NCBI RefSeq assembly: GCF_040807025.1 | Contig: NC_090953.1 | Location: 26,582,997-26,646,996, forward strand | Direction of reading: 5' to 3' | Origin: Struthio camelus | Taxonomy: Eukaryota > Chordata > Aves > Struthioniformes > Struthionidae | Length of the DNA: 64,000 bases | In this document: positions 20,011 to 31,185 of the stretch, piece after piece | How positions within the stretch are numbered: position 1 is the stretch's first letter | Layout of the letters: every line of letters begins with the position of its first letter | Translations under genes and position numbers: made by a program | Notes under the pieces: generated by a model | The model's input: only the letters and a program-made list of their open reading frames with translations | The model's database searches: none | What the model was told of the DNA's origin: nothing

Positions 20011-20539
20011 GTAAGGATGAGTGTGAGTGTAAGGGTGCCTGTACTAGCAACTGGAGCGGGGCTGCGGGCTCTGGGGCCTCGTACGTCCATGTGCCAGCAG
20101 TTGGGGATGCCAGGAATCCAGGGGCAAGCTACTGGGCGGACTGAGTGTTTAAGCCTCCCTGCTGGAGGAATCCACATTACATAGATGTATATATACGTCC
20201 CACTAACAGACCTCTTCCCATGTCAACGCTGTGTGCTAGCAGGGGCTGGGACCAGCTGCCAAGGGCCCTGCCACTGCCTGTGCTGTGCTCACCTGCGGCT
20301 CCCAGCTCGTCCTCCCTTGTGGCGCAGCCCTGCCTTTGCTGCCCCCTGACAGCCTGGTGGCTGCCCCTAACACTGCACCAGGCCCAAGGAAGTGACAGAA
20401 ATGCCTCCTACCCACCCCTGGAGCAGTAGATTGGATTTCAGGCAAAATCAGCCTCTTGACTTGAGTTTTGGTCACCATCCACACAAACCGCCACACCAGC
20501 AGACAGCGCTGTTTGTGTGTTTCCTCTTTCCACCATCTC
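20011..20539. other. End of unit 1
   Basis: Contains a short AT-rich patch (TATATATACG near 20190), the scrap of the Cys flank at 20225-20312, and the lead-in to the inverted arm of unit 2. No gene. Confidence 0.7.
20225..20312 (+). repeat. Third scrap of the tRNA-Cys upstream block
   Basis: CCAAGGGCCCTGCC, CTGTGCTGTGCT and GCGGCTCCCAGC match 8885-8943. It lies near the end of the unit as defined here, about 230 bp before the next unit's inverted arm. Copies are near 40085 and 60606. Confidence 0.6.
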
Positions 20540-21332
20540 AAAACTTCAGGACCGAGGTCCTTGGGTTCCTTGCAGTCTTTCCTCTTCAGCTCCTACTCTT
20601 GTTCTCTCTGCTTTCCCTCCCGTCTTAAAGACCTGACACATTTGCACTCCACCATCACGGGATGCCTCACGGGGCTCCCTTCTCTTCCTCCCCTCCAGCC
20701 ACAGAGATACCAGAGGGAGAGTCAAACGATGCCCTGGTGTCAGCATATCCCAGGTGTCACCCTGATAACCAGGTGCTGGGGGCTGCTGCTGCAGGTGTCA
20801 CCCTGATAACCAGGTGCAGGGCGTAACCCTGGGGTTACGCTTCTCAGGGCTTCTCAAACCCTGCATGCAGGCACTTCTCCTTCACAGTGCAGGTCCCAAG
20901 CCCAGGGCTTAGAGCCCCCAGCCCTCACAGGCAGACAGGGAGAAAAGACGCTGCACTTTGGGGAGGCAGGTGAAGCTCCAGGATTTCCCCAGCTCTGCTT
21001 CCTCCCCAGGGCTGGGCATCTGGTGGCACCTTCTGTCCAGTCCGCCTCACTCCACAGCAGGCACTGGGAGGTAAGTGAGACACTTCCCCTGGAGTCCCAG
21101 GTGTGGTGCCTCTGTTGGGGTGTATTGCAGCCCTCATGTTCCTGCCTGCTGCCCACGTCTGAATGTGCTCGTCTGTGGGTCTGTGCGTGCCCAGCTGTGG
21201 TGTGTCCAAAGAGTGCAAAGGAGAACTCCCCCCCCCCCCATCCCCCTAGTGCAGCCTGGCCCTGGAACTCGCAGCAGGCCGGACGACATTGCACAGGGCA
21301 CGTGATCACTGCTGCTGAGAGGTTTGGGGCAG

Positions 21333-21414
21333 GAAGCTGTGGCCGAGTGGGGAAGGCGATGGACGTGAAACGCATGGGGGTTTCCCTGCGCAGGTTCGAA
21401 TCCTGCCAACTATG
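21333..21414 (+). pseudogene. tRNA-Ser(TGA)-like pseudogene, unit 2
   Basis: Same sequence as the unit 1 copy, with the same stem mismatches and intact A and B boxes. Confidence 0.85.
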
Positions 21415-21914
21415 GGGCACCTGTCCCCTTTTGGGCTGCCTGGAGCGACCAGGCTCCAGCCCTGGACAAAGCCTCACAGCCACAGTCCCTCCAGCTGAAC
21501 AGCGTGCCCGGTGAACCCTCCATCCCTCTAGTCATCCTCAGCTTCCCCCCAGAGTCGCCAGGGCGCGTGCAAACCCCCTCTCTCCTTTCCCAGCCACACA
21601 GGCTCACACCTTTCCTGACAGAGACATGCTCTCCTCTGGGGACGGATGGATTTTCTTCTCAGGGGCATGTTTTTCCCACGGGGCCAGAGCTGAGATGCAC
21701 GTGCTTCTGTGATGGGAAGGGAGGCGTCCTATGTGGAAACTTCTGCAAGTTTTTGCAGCATCAGGAGAAGAGGCAGGGGCAGGGCAATGCTGCTTCCTAT
21801 TCTTTTTCCTTCTGCTGCATCTTTCTCCCCTCTCAGACTCCCGGGATAGTCTTGAAAGCTCAGCGAGGGTCAGAGAGTGCCTGGGACGAGCAGGAGGCAG
21901 GCATAGGTCTGCAT

Positions 21915-21986
21915 GCGTTGGTGGTATAGTGGTGAGCATAGCTGCCTTCCAAGCAGTTGACCCGGGTTCGATTCCTGGCCAACGCA
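21915..21986 (+). tRNA. tRNA-Gly-TCC: tRNA-Gly(TCC), unit 2
   Basis: Identical to the unit 1 gene, with the T4 terminator at 21994-21997. Confidence 0.97.
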
Positions 21987-22487
21987 CGCACACTTTTCTT
22001 CTCCCAGGTGCCTGCAGAGGCCCTTCCACCTCCTGCCAGAAAAGAGCCCAGGTTTCCCCAACAGGTTCATGTTCCCTCGGGGAGCCACTCCCCTTGCTGC
22101 ATGCACAGGCAGGGTGAGGCACCCCACAGAGCCCAGGAGAGACAGGGGCCCCCTCCTCCTTCAGCAATGCCTGCCTTGGCCAAAGCAGCAGGTCTGTCAC
22201 CGAGCACAGCTTCCAGGCTGCTTGCCCTGCCCCCCGAGGCATAGCCCTGCAGAAGGAAGCGCCCCAGAATGAAGGTGCTACCTCCTTTGCTAGAAGCATG
22301 ACAGGCTTCTGCAAAGGGCTCTGCTGCTCTCCTGAAGGGCCCGCTTCTGACTGCATGGTGCCTCAAGGGCCTGCAGAAAGGCTGTGCATGGGCGTTGCCG
22401 GGGAGATGCAGAAAGCCCCTGGCTCAGCCAGGACCATGTGGCTCAGCCCTGCTATAGCGACAGAGCGGCAAGAAGAGGTGTCCAGGC

Positions 22488-22559
22488 GGTCCCATGGTGT
22501 AATGGTGAGCACTCTGGACTCTGAATCCAGCGATCTGAGTTCAAGTCTCAGTGGGACCT
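22488..22559 (+). tRNA. tRNA-Gln-CTG: tRNA-Gln(CTG), unit 2
   Basis: Identical to the unit 1 gene, including the distant T4 run. Confidence 0.97.
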
Positions 22560-22693
22560 CAGGCTTCTGCTTCACTGAGGGCCTGCCTCAGCTGACTGCA
22601 TTTTACACCCTTGCGTTGCTCTTGGGTAGACTGCTTTACGCACTCCGGTCTTCCTTCCCTCTTCTCGTGCCCCTGGCACCGGGTTTGGGCAGA

Positions 22694-23394
22694 GGGTCAC
22701 AGGATCACTGAACAGCTGAGGTGGGAAGGGACCTCTGCAGACTATCTAGTCCAACCCCTCCTCAAAGCAGGGTCAAGAAAAGGAGTCTGTTCAGGGCCCT
22801 GTGATGTCAAGTTTTGAAAAATCTCCATGGATGGAGACTCCACAGCTTCTCTGGGCAAGCTGTTCCCATGTTTGACAGCCCCGCACAGTAAAACAGGGGG
22901 GGGTTCTGTGTGTTTAAGTGGAATGTCTTGTACTTCATGGCTTGTGCCCACTGCCTCTTGCCCTGTCCCTGGGCACCGCCAAGAAGCGGCTGGCTCTCTC
23001 TTCTCTACTCCCTCTTCCCCCTCTTCGTCCACCACCTCAGGTACTTATACACATTGATAAGATTCCCCCCCACCCCTCCCCCCCAAACCTTAGCCCTCTC
23101 TTCCCCAGGCTAGACAATCCCAGCTCTGTTAGCCTCTCCTGGTATGACAGATGGCGCAAGCCCTTGACCTTCTCTGTGGCCTTTTGCTGTGCTCACTCCA
23201 GTGTGGCCTTGTCTCTCTCGTACCGGGAAGCCCAGAAATGGACACAGCACTCCAGATGTGCTCTCACCAGTGCTGAGCAGAGGGGAAGGATCACACCTCC
23301 CTCAGCCTGCTGGCAACGCTCTTCCTAACGCAGCCCAGGATGCTGCCAGCCGCCTTTGCTGCAAGGGCACGTTGCTGCCTCAAGTGCTGAAGGC
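22694..23394 (-). mobile_element. CR1 fragment A, unit 2
   Basis: Same insertion as in unit 1, with the same ends. Confidence 0.88.
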
Positions 23395-25170
23395 CTTCCG
23401 GGACACAACAGCTCTGCTCTGAAATAAGTGCCCGTGAGATACCAAGCTCCTGGGGAGCTGACAGAGCCCCTAACTGCTGGAACCAGAAACATGACGGCAC
23501 CAGTGGAGTCCCTGCAAGGGCACCTGGCATGCAGATGCCCAGGGGCTCCTGCAGAGGGAGGAAGGACACTTTGAAGAGCCCTGTTCACTTGCTGCCAGGT
23601 GCGGACTGGCCCGAGAGGGAAGGCAGAGGCAACAGCCCTGAGTCCGCAGAAGAGCTCCACCTACTGCAAAGATGGTGTAACTCGAGCAGCAGTCCCTGCT
23701 GGGAGATGTGGGTGGTACAGCTTTGGGAAGAGTAATGCATGAACTGGGGGACTGAACAGTGACACGGGATGTGGCTTGGTGTTTGGCTGCATGCTTGTAA
23801 GTACGAGGCCTTGGTTTGCTCCTGAGCAGCCCCGGTGCTTCTTGCCTCCAGTGCCTCCTGTAAGTAACCACCTGTCTTAGCAAAAAAGAGACAAGGCCCG
23901 GAGTGTCTGATTCCCAAAGGAATGCCAGGTCTCCAGCTGAGATTCAGGCTCAGACGGGCAACTTGACCCTGCCTGTCAAGGGCACTGAAGGTGCCCTTCC
24001 ACAGCTCAGCTGAGCACAAAATGTCCGCTTTTTGCTGCCGTGTCATTAACGCTCACCACTAAGGACGCGTTTTTGCCTGTCTGCTCTTCTTGGCACAAAC
24101 ATTGCTCTTGGGAGACGCCAGGCCAGACAGGATACTGAAGTGCAGAAGGAGCACAAGGACTCATCAAATCCATCTTCCCCACTTCATTCCCTAGTGTATT
24201 TGCTGACTGCTGGAAATACCGATTGCCACCCTCCCTGGCATACTGCCTTATGCCCTCTGCCCCTCCGCCCCCTACACCTCCCAGTCCTGCCTCTCCTCAG
24301 CAGTACAGCAACCAGTGGGAAAAAGGTTCTCGGGCAAACGGCCAAAGGGTTCATGTCCTCCTCTGGCACAACAGGCAGCCTGGTGGGCTTTCAGACCCAT
24401 GGGAATATGTGGATGTCTAACACATAGTTCGTAACACTGCTGCTGTCTCCTACCCGGGGAAAATTAGGGCAGGCTGTGAAAAGCTGCTGCTTCCTGAGCA
24501 CGCATGCAAGACCTGCTGAGTACATGGGCACAAGAAATGAAGACCCCCGCCCCCGAAGGCAGCTCTTGCGTGCTCTCCGAGGAGGGACTCAAGGCTGACC
24601 CTGAGAGACATCAGGGTGCCCTGATCACCCACTTACAGAGTCACACTCCTGTTCTCGGAAGCCCACAAAGACAGAAACCTCACCTTTGCCTGTGGACTTG
24701 ATTGTCCTGGTTTTCTGTCTTTCTGTGCCTGTTGGCTTAGTTTTGGTGCGCTGGTATCCGTTTGGGGAGCTGCACTCAAATCGGGCAGTGCCCCATGCTT
24801 ACAGGTGGACTCGCTGTGATGGGGGAGAGGAGGTTTTCCCTCCCCGGTTTCCAGCAGAGAGAGGTAAGCTAGGGACAGAGGGGAATGCAGAGGAACTGGT
24901 GGAGGCTGGAACTGGGAACAGCTCGTGCCTGGGTCATGGCAAGCCAGAGGTGCTGGGAGGTTTCCCAGGGAAGGGTCCATGCAGAGTGAGCTGGCAGAGC
25001 CTGTTGCTGAGGGCAAGGGAAGAGGCAGCTGGTGTGTGGGCTGGCTGACTGTGGCTGTGGCTGCTGCTTCTCTGTCCTGTGCACACACCAGAGTAGGGAG
25101 CAGCCAGGAAGAGGAAACAAAAGGCAAAAGAAAGACGGACACAAGGCTTGGTGTGGCCAAGGCTTGGTAT

Positions 25171-26043
25171 TGACCCCGCAGGGGTCGATACAGGGCCCAA
25201 TACTGCTCAACTTGTTCATTAATGACCTGGATGATGGGACCGAATGCACCCTCAGCAAGTTTGCTGATAAGAGAAAACCGGGAGGAGTACCTGATACGCC
25301 ACAGGGTTGTGCTGCCGTTCAGACGGACCTCGGCAGGCTGGAGAAACGGGCAGACAGGAGCCGCAGGAAGTTCAGCAAGGCAAAGTGCAACGCCCTGCAC
25401 CCGGCGAGGAATAACCCCAGGCACCCGGGGAGGAATAACACCCAGGCATGGTGGGGGCCGACCTGCTGGAAAGCAGCTTTGCAGAAAAGACCTGGGGGTC
25501 CTGGCACCCTACAAGCTGACCACAAGCCAGCAACGTGCCTTTGTGGCAAAGGCGGCCCACGGTAGGCTGGGCTGCGTGAGGAAGAGTGTTGCCACCAGGT
25601 CAAGGGAAGTGGTGCTTTCCCCTCTACTCAGCGCTCCAGAGGCCACATCTGGAGCGCGGTCTCCAGTTCTGGGCTCCGCAGTGGAAGAAAGAGAGGGCCC
25701 TACCGGCACGAGTCCAGCAAAGAGGCACAAGGATGATTAGGGGCCTGGAGAACCTCTCATATGAGGAGAGGCTGAGAGAGTCGGGACTGTTGAGCCCGGA
25801 GAAGAGAAGGCTCACGGGGCATCTTACCAGTGCGTATAACTATCCAACGGGAGGGTCGAACGAAGACAGACCAAGGGAGTGGTGCCCCTCTTCTCGGTGG
25901 TGCCCACTGACAGGGCAAGAGTCATCGCACACAAACTGAACACGGGAAATTCAGCTTGAACGTGAGAAAATGCTTCTTTAGCGTGAGGCTGGCTGAACAT
26001 TGGAACAGGTGGCCCAGAGAGGTTGTGGATTCTCCATCCTTGG
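25171..26043 (+). mobile_element. CR1 fragment B, unit 2
   Basis: Same element as in unit 1. Confidence 0.9.
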
Positions 26044-28068
26044 TTTTCCCTCCTCAGGTTCTGGCAGAGAGAGGTAAGCTCAGGACAGGGGGGAATGCTT
26101 TCCTGTGCAGAGCGGGTGGCTAACGGAGGCTGGCGGAGAAAGAAACACCACCACGAGTCTCCAGCTATGCTGCACAACATCTTTAATGAGCAGGAAGGAA
26201 AAAAGGAAAAAAAGCAGCACAGAGACCAAGACACATGTTTCCTGGGTTGAGTGAGGCACAGAGAATTGCCCGTTTCCCCAGGACAAGCGGCATGCAAAGC
26301 GTTTGCCTTTTCCCATTCCAGCTCTACCTTGTGGCAATCACATCCTACCTACAGCAATTCCTAACCCCCAAACCGTCCTGCCGTCAGCAGGAGACTCAGC
26401 AGAGCGGACGAGCACGAGCTCTTTCTCGAGGAGCTCAGAGTGCAGCAGAGCCAGAGGCAGCATGGCGAGGCCTGGCTCTGTGAGGTGGAGCTGGGAACTC
26501 AGTGCGCTCAGGCCTCCAGCCCTTTCAAGACCCCCACCAGATCAGCCTTTCTTTTCTTTCCTCATCTTTCTCTGTGCCCTCCAAATCCAGTTCTAGCTGC
26601 GTGTCCCCGAGGGGCCTGCGGCTGGTTTTCTTAAAATGCACAACAAGCGTTACATCTCACCTTAAGGCTGGATTTGAGGGCCTGGCAGCAAAGATTTGCT
26701 TAGCCCACTGCTTATTGCCCCAGGTCCGGGTGCAGTTCTGGGTGAAGCAGCAAGGATGGAAACTGATCAGATTGTCACAGCAGAAAAAGATTGGGCTGAA
26801 CAGAAGTCGCAGCAATCACCTCTTAACAACACACTGCGCGCATACAAGCTCCCACGCCCTCCGAGTAACACAGCACAGGGACGCTGACCCACTTTTGGAA
26901 TACGACCCATTACGGTGGGTTTCAAGCACCGGTGGACAGGCTGGTCGTACCAGATTGCCAAAACAAACAGTTCAAGCTGCGTTCAAGGTGGCAGAGGATG
27001 CACTTGGCTATTTGGTTAGGGACGATCCGCTGGAGGCGCAGATTCTTGTGTGCAGGCATCCCTGCAGCTGAACACAGATCTCCCCCTTCTGCCTGAAAGA
27101 ACCCTCGCCTTCCCAACTGCGCACAACTACCCCCTTGAAACGGGAAAGAGGTAAAGTCCCTAAACATTTCCATTCACCTGCCAAGCTGAGGCAGCCCGCG
27201 TATCAAAGTTGTGTCACCACCATGACAGCAATCCAGCCCACAGGAAGAGGAGAAGTGGGGTGTGGCTGACCTCGTTCCCCAGGGAAACTTGGGGAACATT
27301 CCCAGTATTCAGAGTTGAGGACATTGCTGGCGCTAGTCAGGCCACACCAGAGCCAGATTCCACTGCCTAGGGCCCAGGGAACGATAGCAGGTTCTGGACG
27401 AGGAAGAGGAGGGCAGAGAGCAAGGCAGGTCCCTGCAAGGGAGGAAGGGCAGACAGTCACTCCTGGGGATCTCCATGGGTATGTCCTTAGAGAACTTGAC
27501 GGGGGCTTCATGCTTTGCCAGCCCGGGGCTCTGACTGGGGAGTGCAGAACCGAGGCGTGGGACAGTGACCAAAGAGGTTCCTGTGCCCTTCCCTGAAAGG
27601 GACTCCACACCCAAATTGACCCGTTTTCCTTAGCAAGTTCATCCCAGGGCCAAAAGCCTGGATGGCCTGCTTTTTTAGGAGTGGGTCAGAGCAGTGAGGC
27701 AAAAGCTCACAGATGTTTTTCCTGGGCCGTGGATGGAGTGGCCCACTCAAGGCATTTTAATTCCAAATAGGCTTTGACTCAGCCTCCTGGAACACATGGG
27801 AGCCCTCGTAACGTGGAAGAGCGGGGAAAACCCCCAAACTCCAGGGAAACGTGCGTCGGTGTGCTGCTGACTTGGGTGGAGACGGTGTCCTGGCTTCAGG
27901 CGTGCCAGCGATACCAGGGTTTTTGGCCTCGCTCCTCCACAACTGCCTCCTTCCTGAGGGACGTTTCCTGAAACAACTGGTGCCACTATGCAATCTCCTG
28001 CTCCTGCCTTTAAAGCTGTTGCCTTTCTGCTGCTGGTCCAGGGCCTGCGTGACTCAGTGCAGCCCAAA

Positions 28069-28860
28069 CTGTTTCAGGTTGCAAGGGATCTCTGGCGGCC
28101 CTCTGGGCCAACGCCCCGTTCCAATCAGGCCAAACTTCCCAGCGACATCAGGAGGCTCAGGGCCTTGCCCGGCCAGCTTCTGAACGCTGCAATGAAGGGA
28201 GACGCCACTCTCCCATGGGCAGCCTCTTCCAGGGCTGTGCCGTGCTCCCTGTGACTTGTTCTTCCAAAGAGACAGTTGACATCTCCCTGGTTGCACCTGG
28301 AACTGTGCCCCTTGCTGTTTTGCTGTGCACCTCTGAGGAGAGCTTGGCTCTGCCTTTTCCATAACCCGCTGTAGCTGGTGGGAGATGGCAGTGTGATCCC
28401 CTCCTCCCCTCCTTGCCTTCTCCCCTCCAGGCGCCACAAAAACAATGCCTTCAACCTTCCTCATATGGCCTGTGCTGCAGGCCTGACCCTCAGCCTCTTC
28501 CTCTGCCACTAGCTCTCTCCAGGTTGTTGCCATTGCACTTGTCCTGAGGGAACAGAACCCAGTCTGGCCTGCTGTACAAACCTGCTGAAAGGCCCCTCTG
28601 TCCCACTGTCCAGGTCGCCCATAAAAAGCCTAAAGCTTTTTGGCATCTGGACTGATCCCTGAGGGAGGCCACTAGGAAGCAGTCGCCAGATGGCCCTTTT
28701 TCCCACTGAGTAAAGGCCTTTGAGCCCAACGGTCCACCCCATTTTCCCCTCACATTAGCGTCGTCAGGCTCCAGGCTGTAACTCACCGGTCTGGCTCGAA
28801 GGATGCTGTGAGAGACAAGGCCTTGACAAAGGCCTTGCTAGGCTCAAGGTGAACAGCGGT
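28069..28860 (-). mobile_element. CR1 fragment C, unit 2
   Basis: Same element as in unit 1. Confidence 0.8.
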
Positions 28861-29714
28861 AGCAACAGCATTTGCAGCGGTAAAAGCTCTTCTTTATGTC
28901 CTTGATGTGCCCTGCCAGTTCCAACGCAGGCCAAGCTTTGCCTTTCCTACCACCATTGCGGTATGCCTGGACAGTGAGGCTCTATTTGTGCTTTCTCGCC
29001 TGTCCCTGTTTTCACCTCCTGTGCTAAGCAGTCATCCCTGACTCCCTCCACAAGCCCCCAGGGGTTACCTGAGTCCCAGCATGTTGCCCTCGTGGCAGAG
29101 GCTGGGGAGCTGGACGTCCCCATGAGGAAAGGGAGTCTGTGACCTGGAAACCTCCTTGGGCTGCTACAGAAGATTTTGTCCACTTCTCATCATGAGCGGG
29201 TTGTCTCTACCACAGCGTCACTTCCCGCTGCACTGAGGAGGAGGGGGACAAGGGCTCACAGGGCAGACATGCAGGAGGGTCAGAGGCCTTGAGCCAGCGA
29301 TGGCTGGGAGAACAGGGCCCAGCCTGCATTTGCTACAGGGGCTCGCAGGGCCGGCCAGGAATATGGCAAAGCTACAGCAAAGCCAGGAACTGTGGAGCCT
29401 GTTTGGAGACTGTGGGACGGGGCCTGGTTGCCAAGGGCCCTGCCCTTGCCTGGGCTGTGCTTGCTCGCAGCTCCCAGCAGGGAAGCCGTGGCTTGCGTGC
29501 AGGCTGAGGTGGTAGAGCCTGTTGGTGAGGGCGAAGGAAGAGGTAGCTGGTGTGTGGGCCAGCTGTTTGTGGCTGTGGCTGCTGGCTGCCTGTCCCATGC
29601 ACACGCCAGAGCGGGGAGCAGCCAGGAAGAGGAGGCAAAAAGCAAAAGCAAGAGGGACAAGGCTGGGCGTGCAGACGTGAGCATGGGGAGTCCAGCAGTG
29701 GTGTGCATGATGCA

Positions 29715-29786
29715 GGGGGTGTAGCTCAGTGGGAGAGCATTTGACTGCAGATCAAGAGGTCCCTGGTTCAACTCCAGGTGCCCCCT
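29715..29786 (+). tRNA. tRNA-Cys-GCA: tRNA-Cys(GCA), unit 2
   Basis: Identical to the unit 1 gene, with T4 at 29797-29800. Confidence 0.97.
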
Positions 29787-30446
29787 CCACTGCTGCTTTT
29801 CTTCCTGGAGCTTCTCCTGTGCCTTGGCGGCCTGCTTCCCCATCCCTCAGTGGGAAGGCTGTGGGGGACAGACAGCCCAGCATGGACCTGTCTCGGCTTC
29901 TCGTTCTCTGGGCTCTCGCCTCATGACACCCTTGGGGTTTCCCCTTTCCTTAAGGTGCTGCACCTCCCAGGGAGGGCAAGAGCAGCCCCTCTTCCTTCCC
30001 AGGGGCTGTGCTGCCACTGCTCTGTCGGGAGCTGGAGGGCATGAGCTGAGAGAAACCTCCTGCCCTTGTCTAGCACACAGGTCAGGGTCTGTGACACAAG
30101 AGGGATGGTCTCCCAATGTCACCGGTTAACGCTGAGTCTGGCTTCCACCGGCTTTTTTCCCATAAAGTGGAGCTTAAAGGCTAAACAGGCTAAATGCACC
30201 CTTTGTCATCTCATCCTTTCGCACCTGGGAAAGGTGTGTTGTGCCTGCCAGGACTGCAGGAAGTTGGGGGGGGGGGTGGGGGGAGAGCGAGCAGAGCCGT
30301 AGAGGGAGGGTGGGTGTTTTGCTGTGTGACCGGGCTTGACGTGCTGCTGTGCTGCTGTGCAGCTGCGCAGCTGGAGGGACCCTCCGTACCCGCAGGGCTG
30401 GTCTGGAGCGTGGCCTTTCCAGGCAGCCCAAAAGGAGATGGCACCC

Positions 30447-30528
30447 CGTAGTTGGCAGGATTCGAACCTGCGCGGGGAAACCCCAATGGATTTCTAGTCC
30501 ATCGCCTTCACCACTCGGCCACAACTAC
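30447..30528 (-). tRNA. tRNA-Ser-AGA: tRNA-Ser(AGA), unit 2
   Basis: Identical gene body to unit 1; one base differs just outside the 3' end (30444). Confidence 0.97.
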
Positions 30529-31112
30529 CTGCCCCAAACTGCTCTGCAGCAGTGAGCGGGTGCCCTGTGCTGTGGCACCTGGCTCCCGGGGAGTTTGAGG
30601 GCCAGGCTGTGCTGGGGCATGTCCTTTCCACTCTGTGGACACCACGCAGTCAGGCACCAGAGGCCCCTGCAGCCAGTGCTGGAGAGGCCTTGAGAGACAT
30701 GGTGCCAGGGCGATGGCTGCAGCTCCCAGTGCCTGGTTGTCAGGCTGGCCTCTGGGATATGCTGATGCTGGAGGATGGTTTCACTCTCCCTCCGGCATCC
30801 CCATGGCGGGAGGGGAGAAAAGGAAGGGAGCAGTGTGAGGCATCCAGTGATGGTGGAGAGGAAATGTGTCAGGTGTATAAGAAGGAAGAGAAAGCAGAGA
30901 GCCCAGGAGTAGGAGTGGAAGGGGAAAGACTGCAAGGAAGCCATGGCCCAGCTCCGGCCTCCCCCCCCACCCCAGGTGTGAGGGTTTTGAGGTGATGGGG
31001 AAGAGCCTGGAGAGACTGTGAGAGGAGGAAATGTGTGTGCAGGGGGGCTGGAAGGAGGAGGCAGAGCCAGTTCATGAGCTGTGGGGAGCAGGAGGCACGC
31101 CTGGGTCCGCAT

Positions 31113-31185
31113 GTGCTGGTGGTGCAATGGTGAGCGTAGCTGCCTTCCAAGCAGTGCAGGACAGGTTTTGTTCCCAGACAACACG
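31113..31185 (+). pseudogene. tRNA-Gly(TCC)-like pseudogene, unit 2
   Basis: Same damaged sequence as the unit 1 copy. Confidence 0.88.

Larger units (their letters stand above)
1..20539. repeat. Macrosatellite unit 1 (tRNA-bearing, 20539 bp)
   Basis: First complete copy of the tandem unit. The sequence at position 1 recurs at 20540, 40383 and 60904, and everything between recurs in the same order. It carries five whole-looking tRNA genes, two tRNA pseudogenes, five CR1 pieces and one solo LTR. The phase is arbitrary: the true duplication boundary cannot be placed because the window starts inside the array. Compared with units 2 and 3 it has an extra 4 bp near 8666 and the full CR1 segment that unit 2 lacks. 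Confidence 0.97.
20566..22487. other. Unit 2 spacers around Ser pseudogene, Gly and Gln
   Basis: Same layout as 27-1948 of unit 1: inverted arm, pseudogene at 21333, Gly at 21915 with its duplicated flank. Nothing new. Confidence 0.8.

Noticed and set aside
20180-20200. TATATATA patch as a TATA promoter
   Set aside because: No gene starts downstream and it sits among spacer sequence; chance is the simpler reading.
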